From the NCBI RefSeq assembly GCF_003576645.1, contig NC_044927.1, forward strand, positions 12,392,218 to 12,456,217: a stretch of DNA of 64,000 nucleotides. Reading direction: 5' to 3'. The stretch's first letter is position 1. Each line of letters starts with the position of its first letter. This document shows positions 31,946 through 43,324 of this stretch, piece by piece. The position numbers were made by a program, and so were the translations under genes. Source of the DNA: Ipomoea triloba (Eukaryota; Streptophyta; Magnoliopsida; Solanales; Convolvulaceae). The notes under the pieces were generated by a model. That model worked only from the letters and a program-made list of their open reading frames with translations, was not told where the DNA came from and did no database searches.

Positions 31946-32254
31946 ACGTCTCAACAACATTATCCAGAAATTAAGGTTTTCAAAACATTCTTTCTTTCCT
32001 TGGGTTTAATTAGTATATTCACGCAATGACCCAAAACGATCATTCTCATCCAAATGTGTTTCCAAAATACCCATATTTGTCAAAGACTTTGCAACATGAA
32101 ATTTCCAAGTGACAAGGTCACACTTGTTCCTTAAAAACACAATTTTCCCCAAATTGATGAACATAATTTTACAAAATAATATTTGAGCTTTCAAAAATTG
32201 ACTCGGTTGCCCGTAGGCCTTCCAAACATCATAACACTCGGGAGCAAAAACATC

Positions 32255-32500
32255 GGGGAAAGTTCGGTCGAAAACGGAATCGCGTCGCGAAAATTCGCGG
32301 TTGTCCGCAGCGACGGACGCACGGCGGGCGCGTGCGTCCGGCCGCGTCCGCTCGTTCGGCATTGACGCCGAAATCTGGGCACCCACGGACGCGCAGCGGA
32401 CGCGCGTCCGTGGTTGCGTCCGGCCTTTCGGCCGTGACTCCGAAAACTGGACGCCGATGGACGCGCGTCCAAGGCCGCGTCCATCCAAATTTTTTGGTCA
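32255..32500. repeat. CpG-rich block inside the solo LTR
   Basis: Dense GACGCGCGTCC-type short palindromes and CGTCCG/CGGACG repeats in otherwise AT-rich DNA. Several overlapping frames on both strands arise from the composition and are not credible genes. Likely part of the LTR promoter region or a low-complexity expansion. Confidence 0.6.
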
Positions 32501-34600
32501 AACTTGTTTCTAACCATTCCTTTTCAGAAAAATTCAGCTTGGCGCAGTCCGAAAGATTGAGCCCGTAAAAATAGTTCCCGAACTCTTTTTCACTTGAAAT
32601 TTTTATGGTAGAACCCCAACTTATAGTACTTGATGTCCATAAAAAGTTTTGGTCATTTTGATCCGTGAATAAACACAGAAAATTCCATTTTTGCCCTTGG
32701 CAGTGTGCTGTCCAGAATTTTTCTCTCTGGACCAGTTTAATTCTGGACCAGTTTTGGAAAAAAAAATTCGAAAACCATACTTATACTACTCCGATCATTA
32801 TGAAATTTTATATGCAGGTTCTACACTTATAGAGCTACATATAAAAAAAAAATAGAATCAAAATACCTTACCAATGTTTCCCAATAAATCTCGGAAGTTA
32901 CTGCCAGAGACTATCTTGATTTTTTTTTTCCAATATTTTCACAAGTATAAGCCTATATGGACATAAATACAACATATACATGCATAAATTAACTATGAAC
33001 ATGCATACAAAAATTACCAAAAAATCAAGGTGTAGTCTTTTGAGCCAACTTGTAGATCCATAAATTTAACACATAATTTTCACATAAAATTCCTAGTCAC
33101 ATAATATACTAGCATTTGATCACCTTCAAGTGACTAAACCAACTTAAGGGATTCCTTACCTCCCAAGTAGATTTTTAAGACCGTAGAAAGATGGTGACCT
33201 TCTCCTCCAAAATTTTCACCGAAGATCCTAAACAAAATCACCATAATAACAACATTTTCATGAACCCTTAGCTTAAACTTAAGTTCTAGGAAGGATTTAA
33301 CCGAACAAAACCAAAGTTTTACCTATTATGGAAGCACTTGTGTTGAAGAAAATAGCTATGGAGTTCTTGGATCCCAAGAGGAAGATGACACATTTTTTTT
33401 TCTTCTTTTTCCTTCTCCATTTTCGAAAATGAGTGTGGGAGAGATGGGGAAGACTTGGAGTGTAAACATGGCTTAACTTATCACACACTCTTCCAATTTA
33501 ATTAGTTATTTATTACCATGTGGTAAATAATGGTGCCACTTGTCACAACCCCATGGTGTGCCTTGTAGAATAAGGCTCCTTTGCCAGTTAGGGAGTAAAT
33601 CAGATAAAAGTTCGGAGGAATATAACTTAATTCGGGAAAGTTTTAATACCAAAATTATTCTAAAAATAATCCCGTCATTAACCACTAAAATTGGGAATTT
33701 TCCGGTATCTCGCGAAATACAGGTACGAAGGTCCGTAACAATTTCACTCTTACAGTCCGTTCAAATTTCTCTTGAACTAAGTAGGAAGTTCAGGCTTAAT
33801 CGTATCGTACTTCATAATCCACTTTCTAGGAAAATTCGAACTGTATATAAAACCTTAAAAATTTTACGGTAGATCGCAGCTTATTAATAACTAGTCTCAC
33901 TTATAAAAATCCTTCTGAAGTACCGAGAGATCATCTCATAAATGTCATAGCCTAAAAAAATATTTTTCGAACCATAAACTTATCGGAATAGACGAGGGGT
34001 TACAAACACGCCCTCTAGTTCCTATACCTTATCACACAATTAATCAACTATTTCAAGAAGCATAAATCATTTCCACACTTAAAAGTGAACATCGTCCTTG
34101 ATGTTTCCATTAGGAACGGAGGAAAAAGGATTAGGGTCTTAAAAGATTGTGCATTAAACCATCTTTCCACACTTAAAAAGTGTGCTATGGGCTTCAAATA
34201 AGTTTTCTAAAAATATTATACCCATTATAACAAAATCATGCAACTCATCCTCTGTGAACCATGACAAATTTTGCTTATAATAATTGGAAGAAAAGTTAGA
34301 ATGATATACCATACAGTGCGTTTCTACAACCTTATCTTCAGCTTCCTGCCCATCTATTCTAAGATTGTCGGCTCATTAGCTTCTTGCCTTTGGTATTAAG
34401 CAAATTAAAAGTAAATCTATGCCTCTGAACTATGTATCCTGCATCGGTTAGCTTAAACGGCTGCATAGAAATAAACTTAAAACAACTAAAAGAATCAAAA
34501 TAATAACTGTAAATAAAATTTGCTTAAAATAAAGGATAACGTTGGGATTGCCTCCTAAGTGCGCCATGGTTTAACGTCTCCTGGCCAGACGTTGTGTGCT

Positions 34601-35311
34601 CTATCCATCAAAGCACACTGATTTTGGGACCTTACCAAGCGTCCCATGTACTTTTGCTTCAAGAAATGCCCCAAGGTGTAGGATATTCTTGAATTCCCAC
34701 GCAAATAAAGGAAGAACGAGGTGTATAATCGGAAGGTTTATGGCTTCAAACACTCCCCTTGATTTCTCAAAGGTAGTGTGATCTTCCCCTATTTTGTCAT
34801 ACTCTCTTCTACCCCTGATATTCTTAACAATTTTATCATAAGGTCGAGACCATATCCCTTCACTGGAAGTCATATCACCATCCTCAATTCCCTCAAACAA
34901 ATCAAATGTGAAGATTCCCTCATTATCCATCATCTCTTTCTCACACTCTATATTCTCATTTCCCCACTCTAATTGCCTAAAAGAATCACCCTTTTCTTTT
35001 TCAGAATATAACGACGTAATATCCCCCTCACCTATCAACTCATCTCGTCCCAAATCATAGGATTCATTTTCCAAGAATTTAAACCTATCATATTCATCTT
35101 CAAACAAACTAGAATCCCTATGATTTCCAACCAATATATCACGATTTACTATAGAGTCATCCTCCCAAAAATTAAAGCAATCATAGTCGCAAGTAATAGA
35201 AATATCAATGCGTAGGGAGTCGTCTTTACAAGGAGCATGAGTATTTTTATCAAGACTTTCACACTCATTGATAAAATTGTCAACAAAGCCTATGGAATCA
35301 TTCTCCCGTTT
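34601..35311 (-). CDS. Uncharacterised acidic ORF of element Y
   Basis: An open minus-strand frame ends at 34601 and runs through the PBS into the LTR, so its annotated first Met at 35392 lies upstream in the LTR and cannot be relied on; I give the part inside the internal region. About 235 residues, hydrophilic and rich in Asp, Glu and Phe, with loosely repeated DYDCFNFWEDDSI- and YDRFKFLENESYD-like segments. The C-terminus (HLGAFLEAKVHGTLGKVPKS) is followed by the GGAGGCAATCCC string, the position where coding regions end in these elements. No gag, zinc or protease motif is seen. It could be a divergent element ORF or residual non-coding sequence. Confidence 0.45.
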   Translation of the reverse strand, partial: KRENDSIGFVDNFINECESLDKNTHAPCKDDSLRIDISITCDYDCFNFWEDDSIVNRDILVGNHRDSSLFEDEYDRFKFLENESYDLGRDELIGEGDITSLYSEKEKGDSFRQLEWGNENIECEKEMMDNEGIFTFDLFEGIEDGDMTSSEGIWSRPYDKIVKNIRGRREYDKIGEDHTTFEKSRGVFEAINLPIIHLVLPLFAWEFKNILHLGAFLEAKVHGTLGKVPKSVCFDG

Positions 35312-35315
35312 GCCA

Positions 35316-35333
35316 TCCCCGGCAACGGCGCCA
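35316..35333 (-). other. Primer-binding site of element Y
   Basis: Minus strand TGGCGCCGTTGCCGGGGA, three bases from the LTR, identical to the Z site. Confidence 0.93.
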
Positions 35334-35336
35334 TTT

Positions 35337-36741
35337 TGATGTTGTGGTTTAGTGTGAGTTGTGAATGTGAAGGTGGTAAAACGAAGAGTCAAGACTCCCC
35401 GAGTGTCGTGTCTCTCAAGGATGGCGAATGGGAATCGAATTAGTGTGTTGGCATCTAAGAGGTTGAAAGAAAAGAGTTACGAGATTTGCTAAGGGTTGGA
35501 TTCATTGGTAAGAAGGTAGAAAGGTTGATAGTGGTTGTGTAAAAGAAATGTAAAGACGGAGATCGGGGCCTTAGGCTTCTCTATGTGGACTATCTATGTA
35601 TGGTTTCGTGAGCTAGAGATGTGGAATAGACTAGGGAGTTCATGGCACATCACCAAGTGGCGTCACACTTTGGACTCCCACATCCTCATTCGGTTGGGGC
35701 ATTTCATCGAACACATTGTCTACCACTCCTCTCGGATCTCGTCCTTTCGGACTAAGAGCGGAGATGTGGGTGAGTTAGGCTCGTGAGTGGCCGCTATCGC
35801 GCACACACTCACTTCCTTTGGGTTTGCTACCTAATGTGGCCACACTTAGGCACAAAGCATCAATAAACATCATCCACACAAGATCATCATCCAACAATCA
35901 AAAAGCTCACATTTAATCTAGCAATTTATATCAAACATCCACATAGATTGACCTTGGGGCCACCAATCCCCTTTCTACTCTACTCTAACATACTAAAGAA
36001 ACAAGGAAAAGATATGAAATCTCAAAGAAGCAAATATTAAATTAAGAAATGGATAGAATAGTTACAACCCTCAAGAGGGGAGTCTTTTACACTTTGTCTT
36101 TGAAATTCCAATCTTCCTCCTTGCCCTTAAAGCTAATCTAATCTAGGAGAAGAGGAATTTCCCCCAAAAGGGGAGGAAAACCCCAAGAAAACCTAATCTA
36201 TGCTATTGTATGCTAAAATCTGATTTTATCTACTAATATCTACTGCCTAGGGCTTGGGATAATGATCCTTATATAGGGGGAACAAAATAGGGGCAAGATA
36301 GACAATTTCCGCGCAGCAGAATTTTAGGGTGACACAGGGCTCTCGACGCGTCGAGCCAGGGGCTCGACGTGTCGAGCCCTTAAGGATTTTCCGAGAAAAT
36401 GCTATGGCACACTTTCGACGCGTCGAGCCTTGAGGCTTCGACGATTATCGCCACGCATGGTGGAGGGCGTGGGGAGCTGCTGGAATTATTCCACGCCCCT
36501 CCACGCGCGTGTGAGGCCGCGTGGGAGGCTCCTACTTCATGGTTTCTTCATTTTCTGCTCAGTTTTGGCCTTAAGTCCTCCTTTTGGCTGTAGAATAGCT
36601 TAAAAGCATCTTCCATACTCACGGTAGAAGTTTTGGTCACATCTGAGTCTAAACGCATGATATTCTTATGAAATGGGTAATAAACTATACAATTCTAGCC
36701 CGTAAATGACCCTTAAAACAAGCTATTCTTGGTGCTTATCA
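35337..36741 (-). repeat. 5' LTR of element Y
   Basis: 1405 bp, TGATGTTG...CTTATCA. It is longer than the partner LTR by a 74-bp segment lying between two copies of TCGACGCGTCGAGCC near 36343-36432. Minus-strand TATA CCCTATATAAGG at about 36266-36278. Confidence 0.92.
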
Positions 36742-37105
36742 ATAACTCCTTAAAATAAATCACATTGACAAATAATATGCATATACCCGAATGATCAATA
36801 TTAAATCATCAAAATAATATAAGCATGCTCACAGATGGAAATAAATATAAATCATTCATGGAGATTAAAAAACTAAAATACATAGCATGCTTCAAAAAAT
36901 CACAAATCATGTAATTCCAAAATAATTTTGCATGGCAAATAATCACACGTAAAGTATTGCATTCGAAAATTAAAACAAATAATAAACACATATTGCAATG
37001 TAAATAACGTGAATTTATTTCAAATATGCTCATGCAATACGTAAAATAAATCAATTTGAGCACAAGTATCAATTCGAAATACTGAGAATAAGATTCAGTG
37101 ATACT

Positions 37106-38122
37106 TAACTCAATTCCATCATTCCCATCTCATGCCTTAATGTTGCAAATCTCATTTCGCACAGGGGCTTTGTGAAAATGTCAGCTAATTGATTCTCCGT
37201 AGGGATATATTCAATCTTCAAATCCTTTTTCTCAACATGATCCCTTATGAAGTGATGTCGAATGTTGATGTGCTTGGTTCTTGAATGAAGTACTGTATTG
37301 TACTAGTATTGTCACAATAAATACTAATGTTGTCACAAATTACTCCATAATCTTTTAATTGTTGCTTCATTTATAAGATTGATCGACATCCTCTATATTT
37401 TGTTTGATCGACATCCTTTCCATTTTCATCTTTGTCTATTCTCAATGATGTGCTCATTGGAAATTTTACCGATAATTTTCCATCAAGTCCAAACTTCTTG
37501 ATTAAATCACCTGTATACTTGGCTTGATTGGTGAAAATGGCTTCTTTCATTTGCTTAACTTGTAAGCCTAAGAAGTAGTTCAATTCGCCCATCATACTCA
37601 TCTCAAACCTATTCTACATAAGCTTTGAAAATTTCTCACACAAGGAATTATTAGTACTTCCAAGTATAATATCATCAACATATATTTGTACTAATAAAAT
37701 ATGTTCACTAACTTGAATTCTAAAGAGAGTTTTATCGACTAGGCCCTTGGTGAATCCACAACTAATTAGGAACATTTACAAGGTATCATACCAAGCTCTA
37801 TGAGCTTGTTTTAAACCATACAATGCCTTCTTTAGTTTATAGACTTTATCACCTTCGCCTTTTACCTGAAAACCTGGTGGTTGTTCCACGTAGACTTCTT
37901 CTTCAAGTAATCCATTTAGGAAGGCACTTTTGACATCCATTTGGTAAACGGTGAAGTCCTTGTGTGTAACATAAGCTAGAAAAATTCTTATGGCTTCAAG
38001 TCTTATTACTGGTGCAAAGGTTTCATCAAAATCTATTCATTCCTCTTGCGAATATCCCTTCGCTACGAGCCTTGCTTTATTCCTAACAATCACACCATCT
38101 TCGTTTGCTTTGTTCTGAAAGA
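37106..38122 (-). pseudogene. Copia-A reverse transcriptase and RNase H remnants
   Basis: RT motifs survive in shifting minus-strand frames: NKARLVAKGYSQEE near 38060, [10 protein letters not shown] near 37925, [14 protein letters not shown] near 37800, and catalytic IYVDDIILGS near 37665. The frame 37601-37371 gives MSMMGELNYFLGLQVKQ. After DQTKYRG (about 37395) the text jumps to the C-terminal RNase H piece (CDNTS, KPL), so about 100 residues of RNase H are deleted. An 11-bp repeat GATCGACATCC (37379 and 37406 vicinity) flanks the junction. The C-terminus reads LRHEMGMMELS near 37110. Non-functional. Confidence 0.8.
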
Positions 38123-39570
38123 CCCAACTTCATTTCCCATTTCATTTCCATTCTCATCCCTTACTTCACTTCCAATTTCATTTCTAACTTCCACTTTATG
38201 AGGGATGGGATTTTCTAGAGAATTAATTTCCAACTCATCTAATCCCTGCAAAATATCATTCTCACATGAATCAATTTGAGAATTGTTACCATTTTGCACA
38301 TTTTCCACGTCCAGTGTAACATTTTTGACGCATGATTTTTCATCGAACACGACGTGTATGTATTCTTCAACCACTATCGATCTTTTATTTAGAACTCTGA
38401 ATGCCTTGCTGGTAGTTGAGTATCCTAGAAAAATTCCTTCATTTGGACGCTCATCGAAAGCTTTTAGATGCAATTTATCATTAATATGAATAAAACATTT
38501 GCATCCAAAAATATGAAAATAACTTATGTTAGGTTTCCTCCATTTCCAAAGTTCATATGGCGCGTTGTTGTACTACTTGTGAATTATGCTTCTATTTTGA
38601 GTGAAGCAAGCAATGTTGATTGCTTCCGCCCAATATCTCTTAGGGAGTCCAGCTGCAGATATCATTACTCGTGTGACTTCTTTTAATGTACGATTTCTTC
38701 TTTGTTGTGGTGTCCTTGCGGCAAATAATTGTTGAGAAATTCCTTGCTCATTGCAAAAGTCTTGAATTATGTTATTCACGAACTCAGTTTGAATTTTGAA
38801 AATCTTAATGTCTTTCTCGTTCTGAAGTTGTTTCAATAATTTTGGTAGTGCTTTCTCAACTTCATTCTTTCTTTTGAGAAATATCTTCCAAGTGTACCTA
38901 GAAAAGTCATCAACAACAAAAGTATATTTCTTACCACTTACGCTTACCGGGTCAACCGGACTAAATAAAACCATGTGTAGTATGCTTAGCGGCCTTGATG
39001 TTGACTCATTTGACTTCGTCTTGAATGACAATTTTATTTGTTTCCCGCGTTAACATGCATCACACATTTGGTCCTTCTTAAAGACTATATTTGGCAATCC
39101 TTCAACAAGATTTTTCTTTGCAAATAGATTGATGGTCTTGAAATTTTGATGATTGAGCTTCCTATGTCATTCCCAATTTGTGGCATTTGAATTATTGGCA
39201 ATTAAGCATACTGAGTCTTTTCTTGAGCTCCAATCAACCACGTACATACTTTTCTTCCTTGCTCTAGTGAGTACAACTTCATTTGTAAGCTCATTTTTAA
39301 TTGACATTTATTTTTGGAAAATTCCACAAGATAACCTTTGTCACAAAATTAGCTTGTACTCGATAGATTGAATTTCAATACTTCCACGTATGAGACTTCT
39401 TCGATCCTTAAACCATTTTTGACAATTGTTCCAACTCATTTGGTGATTCCATAATTTTGCTTTCCGCCAAAAATAACTTTAGGTCCATCGACTTCTCTAA
39501 ATTGTGCTAGATTTGATTTATTTCTAGTCATGTGACGTGAACATCCACTGTCGATGTACCAAATATCTTA
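38090..39570 (-). pseudogene. Copia-A protease and integrase
   Basis: Protease active site WYIDSGCSRHMT is near 39535-39570 with the Asp-Ser-Gly intact. The integrase core (39031-38573) contains FVVDDFSRYTWKIFL and TPQQRRNRTLKE, where the usual PQQNG has become PQQRR. The C-terminal region (38473-38090) contains GIFLGYSTTSKAFRV and an acidic linker ahead of RT. Stops and frameshifts separate the pieces (for example near 38572 and 39050-39400). Confidence 0.8.
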
Positions 39571-39579
39571 TAAGAAAGA

Positions 39580-40033
39580 TTAATTTCTTTTAGGTACCCA
39601 TATTTGCTTGGGTCTTTCACTGTTAGTAATTTTCGGTAACCAAACCCACCTAGATCCCATTAATCCAAGAGTATGTGGTTTGTAACCATTTGAGACATGA
39701 TAATCATAATTAATTCTACTAAAGACTGTAGGTACACGTTTCTTTGGTACCAGGGAAGCAGGTAATTGTTTAATTCTATGAAAAGAATTAAACCTTAATT
39801 TATTCCATGGTTTGTAGTCATACAACCAATCTTGCTCAGTGGGATATAATATCCCAGCTCCATTTCGAGAAGATCTCCCCACTTTTCTAGAAAATTTTTG
39901 TGCACTTGACTCATTGGAAAATCTTTTGTGTTAATGAATTTTTGTTGATGTGTCGTGATATTATTTGATTTCAGCCTTACAACATTCATTTTTGCATTTG
40001 CTTGATAACCAAGTCCCGGTCTCATCGTGCTAT
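39580..40033 (-). pseudogene. Copia-A gag-protease linker
   Basis: Two overlapping minus-strand frames (40025-39795, 39882-39580) with basic residues and IWVPK/WLPK motifs typical of the segment before the protease in this copia type. A frameshift lies between them. Continuous with 41376 onward before the solo LTR inserted. Confidence 0.6.
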
Positions 40034-41370
40034 TGATAAGCCTCCGAGATACCCTTAAATCAAGTGCATATTAGGGTGTTTTGTCACGTTTATAGCATCC
40101 TTACATAATGAATTATGCTCATAAATGCTTTAAATTCACTAACCAACACACAAAAGCTACTTTTAGCCTAAAGGAGGTGAAACAGGAGTCTCGGGAGCCA
40201 ATAGGAGCAAAAGTTGAGCTTAAAGAACGAACTAGGCAAGATCGGAGCCCCGGAGGACCCAAGAGGATGGCCACACGCATGTGAGCATGCGTGGAAATAA
40301 TCCAGTAGCCTCCCACGCACACTCACATGCGTGTGAGCTGGCGTGGAGACTGCATTGCGCGGAAATGTTGCTAGGGTTGTTTTTCGGAGACTATTTAAAC
40401 CCATTTGATAGATTTTCAGAAAAGAGGTTCCCAGAAATTTAGTTTTCCCTTTCCCTAGTTTTTCCTTTGGAGAACTTTCTCCATTTTCTTAGATTTTCAT
40501 TTCTTAGTTTCCATAAATCTCCATTGTAGCAAGACAACAAGCTTGGATTGAAGGATTACTTCACTCTAGGTGATCTCTATTACATTTCTATATTATTTTG
40601 TTATCTTGTTCTTGGATTAAATTAGCTTTTGTCTTGAATTTCATATCATGAGTGGCTAGTTTAATCTAGGGATTTGGATTGTGTGATTGCATGTTACTAG
40701 TGTGATGATCTTATCTCTATTTTGGATCTAAATGCTTAGATTGTTGGATTATCTATTCTTGTCTATTGATTGTTGTTTTGATGAGATCTTGTTTGGATTT
40801 GGCCAATCTAGATGAGAGATTGAGCTCTTGACTCTTTCATGTCTTTGATTAGAGTTAGGATTTGAAGCTTTGAAACAATCATAGTTCCTATGGACTTCTT
40901 AAGGATAGTAGGATAGTGTGTAGCTTAAGTGTTTGATAAATTTCCTCTTAAAGCTTTGGATGCTTGAAGGCACTCCTAAGTTAAAGAAGCCTTAGTACAC
41001 AAAGGTGGAAAAGGACTAAGACAACACACTCTTGAATAGCCAACATCCTTGTATTGTTTATCCATTACCTTAGTCACACCACAATGCAACATACATGAAC
41101 ACTATCCAATCCCTACCCCTTTTACATATTTTCAAACTCTTTTACTTTATTACTTTCTTGCACTCAAACCAAACCTTACGAACTCCTTTCACTCACGATC
41201 CACCATTCACCACACTCGAATCCCTTGCATGACTCAATCAAGTAAACACCCGAACACTTGACACACCTCCACGTCCCTCCTTCGAGACCGACACTCGGGG
41301 AGTCACTGACTTTCCATTTTAACACAAATATCTTTTGACACCTCAACCCTAAGCAAAACTAACAATGTCA
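40034..41370 (+). mobile_element. Solo LTR of the Z family
   Basis: 1337 bp, TGATAAGCC...ACAATGTCA, with perfect TSD GCTAT (40029-40033, 41371-41375). It matches the reverse complement of the Z LTR. TATA-like CTATTTAAACC near 40390 with CACATGCGTGTG-type decayed palindromes upstream (40270-40345). Where younger copies have CACACGCGTGTG this one has C-to-T changes at CpG. No internal sequence remains. Confidence 0.93.
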
Positions 41371-41375
41371 GCTAT

Positions 41376-43010
41376 CTTGACTTTTGATAAATTTTACTAC
41401 TGGAACTTTATTAATTTCTCAAGTTCTAAGGGGTTCTAAAACATGTGGAGTCATAGCCCAAACCGGTCTTGTCTCCCGAGGGTTTTTGCATGCTTACCAT
41501 CTTATCCGTGATTTTGGATGAATTTGTAAACGTAGCAATGGTAGCGCTTAGATTATGTTCTCTAACCTCTCTTGCTTTGCAGTTTTCTTGGAGTCGAATA
41601 TTTTCTCCCTTCAAGTTACTCACTTCAAGTAAAGCATTTTGCAATTTTTATTCATTTCTTCTTTTTCAAGAATAAGAATATCATTGCGCTTCTTGAGTTG
41701 AGATTGAGTGGTCATACACTCTTGGTAATCTCGCATGAGATTAACAATTGACTCTTTAGAGAAAGAAAAACTAACGGAATCAAATGAATTAGATGTTACA
41801 TTTTCATCTTCAGCTCCAAGTTCCATGAGACAATCTTCATTTGAACTTAGCTCCATTGATTTGCTTACTAGACATACTAGTGCGGTGTCATTCTCTAAGC
41901 TTAAGCTTTCATCACGTGATGAAGATTCATCCGATTCTTCATCTTCGTTAGGTTCGTTCCTTACGAGAGCCTTTCTTTTGTCACGTTTGAATCTTCATTC
42001 CTTTCTTTTCGATTTATTTTGAAAAGACTCAAGGACTTTGTTGCCTTGATTTTTGCTCACTATTGGGTACGGACAATTGATCTTGCAATGTCCAAGTTTG
42101 TTGTAATTGTAGCATAAATCTTTGTTTTCTTCTTCATTTTCTTCTCTTGAACTTTCTAACAAAAAGGGAAAATTGTTCGTTAGTCATAAAATCAATATTT
42201 TCTATTGACCTGGAAGTTGATGGTTCGGCCATCAAAGCAGAGTTTCGAACTTCATGGTCTTCTTCGACTTTACCCTTCATCTTAAATTCATATGCTTTGA
42301 GATGACTAAATAATTTGTCAGTTGATAGCATCCTCAAATTTCGATGATCACGCATGGCAGTAACCTTCATGTCCCATGCAGATGGTAGTCCACGTAACAC
42401 TTTGAGATTAATTTCCTTTTGACTAATGACCTTGCCTAGATCATCAATTTCACCAAGAATTTTAATAATTCTTGCTTCCATATCCTAAATACTTTCATTT
42501 GAAAGCATTTTGAAATCTTCGAATTTCTTCATGGCGATTGTACGGTTATTATCTTTCTCTTATTCATCGCCTTCTCTGATCTTGATGAGAGTTTCCCAAA
42601 TTTCCTTCGCGATTGCGCATTTTCAAATTTTTGGGAAGATTATATCATCTACGGCTTTGAATAGAATATCCTTAGCAATATTGTCAAGATTATTCTGTAT
42701 TCTATCTCCAAACGTCCACTCTGGTTTTGGCTTTTGTACGTACTGAGGAGCGTTCGGTGATAAGACCAATACTATATTAGCCTTCAATATTTCAATCGGT
42801 CATATGGAAATTACTTTCCACATTTCATCATGTAATGTAGATAAATGTACATGCATGCGAGCTTTCCAGTCATCAAATTTATCAAGTGAAAATAATAAAT
42901 TTTTTGCTAAATCTTTCTTCATCTTCACGTGAGATACGAAAGAGAATAATCCAATTACACACACCTATGAATTGGATCTGCTTAGCAGTCAAGAACAAGT
43001 TGACTCAATT
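41376..43010 (-). pseudogene. Copia-A gag
   Basis: N-terminal gag is near 43000-42740 (LFSLDKFDDWKARMHVHL). The middle frame 42481-42134 contains EINLKVLRGLPSAWDMKVTA. Then comes a zinc knuckle near 42075-42125 reading CYNYNKLGHCKINC, where the second Cys is replaced by Tyr, so zinc binding is lost. After it lies an acidic Ser-rich segment (SSNEDCLMELGAEDEN) and a possible coiled coil (41856-41426). In-frame stops occur at several points, for example near 42480 and 42540. Confidence 0.8.
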
Positions 43011-43016
43011 AGACAA

Positions 43017-43031
43017 CGTGCTTTGATACCA
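43017..43031 (-). other. Primer-binding site of Copia-A
   Basis: Minus strand TGGTATCAAAGCACG, matching the initiator-Met-type copia primer site (TGGTATCAGAGC) with one difference, two bases from the LTR. Confidence 0.88.
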
Positions 43032-43033
43032 AT

Positions 43034-43324
43034 TGTTAGTTCCAAAAGAGATAAGGAAAAATCTAGAGAGGGGGGTGGGGTGAATAGACTTTTCTCTCAA
43101 TTTCAATCGCTAAGCCAAATATAAAATCAAACCAAAACACTTAAGAGATTGTTAGTGTCTTGTACGCAACAAAATAATAAATAATTTTATAGTGTGTGTT
43201 TTACGTGTGAATCGTGCATGCAAAAATAAATAAAGTAAAGCAATAATGGACACAAGAAATTTATAGTGGTTCAGAGGTGTATGTAATCCTCCTACTCCAC
43301 TTTCTCCTATCTCCATGAGGAATT
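43034..43324 (-). repeat. Copia-A 5' LTR, left half
   Basis: Starts TGTTAGTTCCAAAAG. It is interrupted at 43324 by Copia-D and continues at 52398. Homologous to 15321-15755. Confidence 0.88.

Larger units (their letters stand above)
30777..34004. mobile_element. Solo LTR, 3.2 kb, Ty3-like (possibly Tekay/Del type)
   Basis: 3228 bp bounded by TGTAACACCCC...GAGGGGTTACA and flanked by perfect TSD AACAC (30772-30776, 34005-34009). There is no internal region, PBS or PPT, so the element was reduced to one LTR by LTR-LTR recombination, or it is a very short derivative. The large size and TGTAACACCCC end suggest a chromovirus-type LTR; that lineage is a guess. It contains a 50/52-bp tandem array (31440-31945) and a CpG-rich block (32255-32500). 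Orientation could not be decided. Short frames inside are not supported. Confidence 0.88.
34010..35336 (-). other. 5' internal piece of element Y
   Basis: Starts at the PBS (35316-35333). It contains the ORF described separately, the CACTTAGGAGGCAATCCC string near 34550-34590, and near 34075-34110 a PPT-like AAGTGTGGAAA beside an inverted repeat AACATCGTCCTTGATGTT (34088-34105). A second TTTCCACACTT lies near 34170. Confidence 0.65.
19548..36741 (-). mobile_element. Element Y: Athila-type non-autonomous element, split by two insertions
   Basis: Minus-strand element with 5' LTR 35337-36741 and 3' LTR 19548-20878. Its internal DNA is in three pieces: 34010-35336 (PBS end), 30187-30776, and 20879-21335 (PPT end), together about 2.4 kb. 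The breaks are the solo LTR 30777-34004 (TSD AACAC) and element Z (TSD AACGT). No gag, protease or pol domain is visible in these pieces. LTRs differ by roughly 20 substitutions plus a 74-bp indel (about 1.7% by eye). No TSD can be paired because the left LTR is shared with element X. Confidence 0.8.
36742..43033 (-). mobile_element. Copia-A: degenerate Ty1/copia body
   Basis: Minus-strand gag, protease, integrase, RT and RNase H remnants between the Athila block and the LTR at 43034. PBS matches initiator tRNA-Met type. It is the oldest host element in the nest: Y lies in its 3' region, a solo LTR (40034-41370) lies between gag and protease, and Copia-D lies in its 5' LTR. Coding is riddled with stops. 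36742-37105 is an AT-rich 3' non-coding stretch with no gene. Confidence 0.85.

Noticed and set aside
32006..32568. Multiple Arg-rich overlapping frames
   Set aside because: CpG-rich block with open frames on both strands; no motif and no start context.
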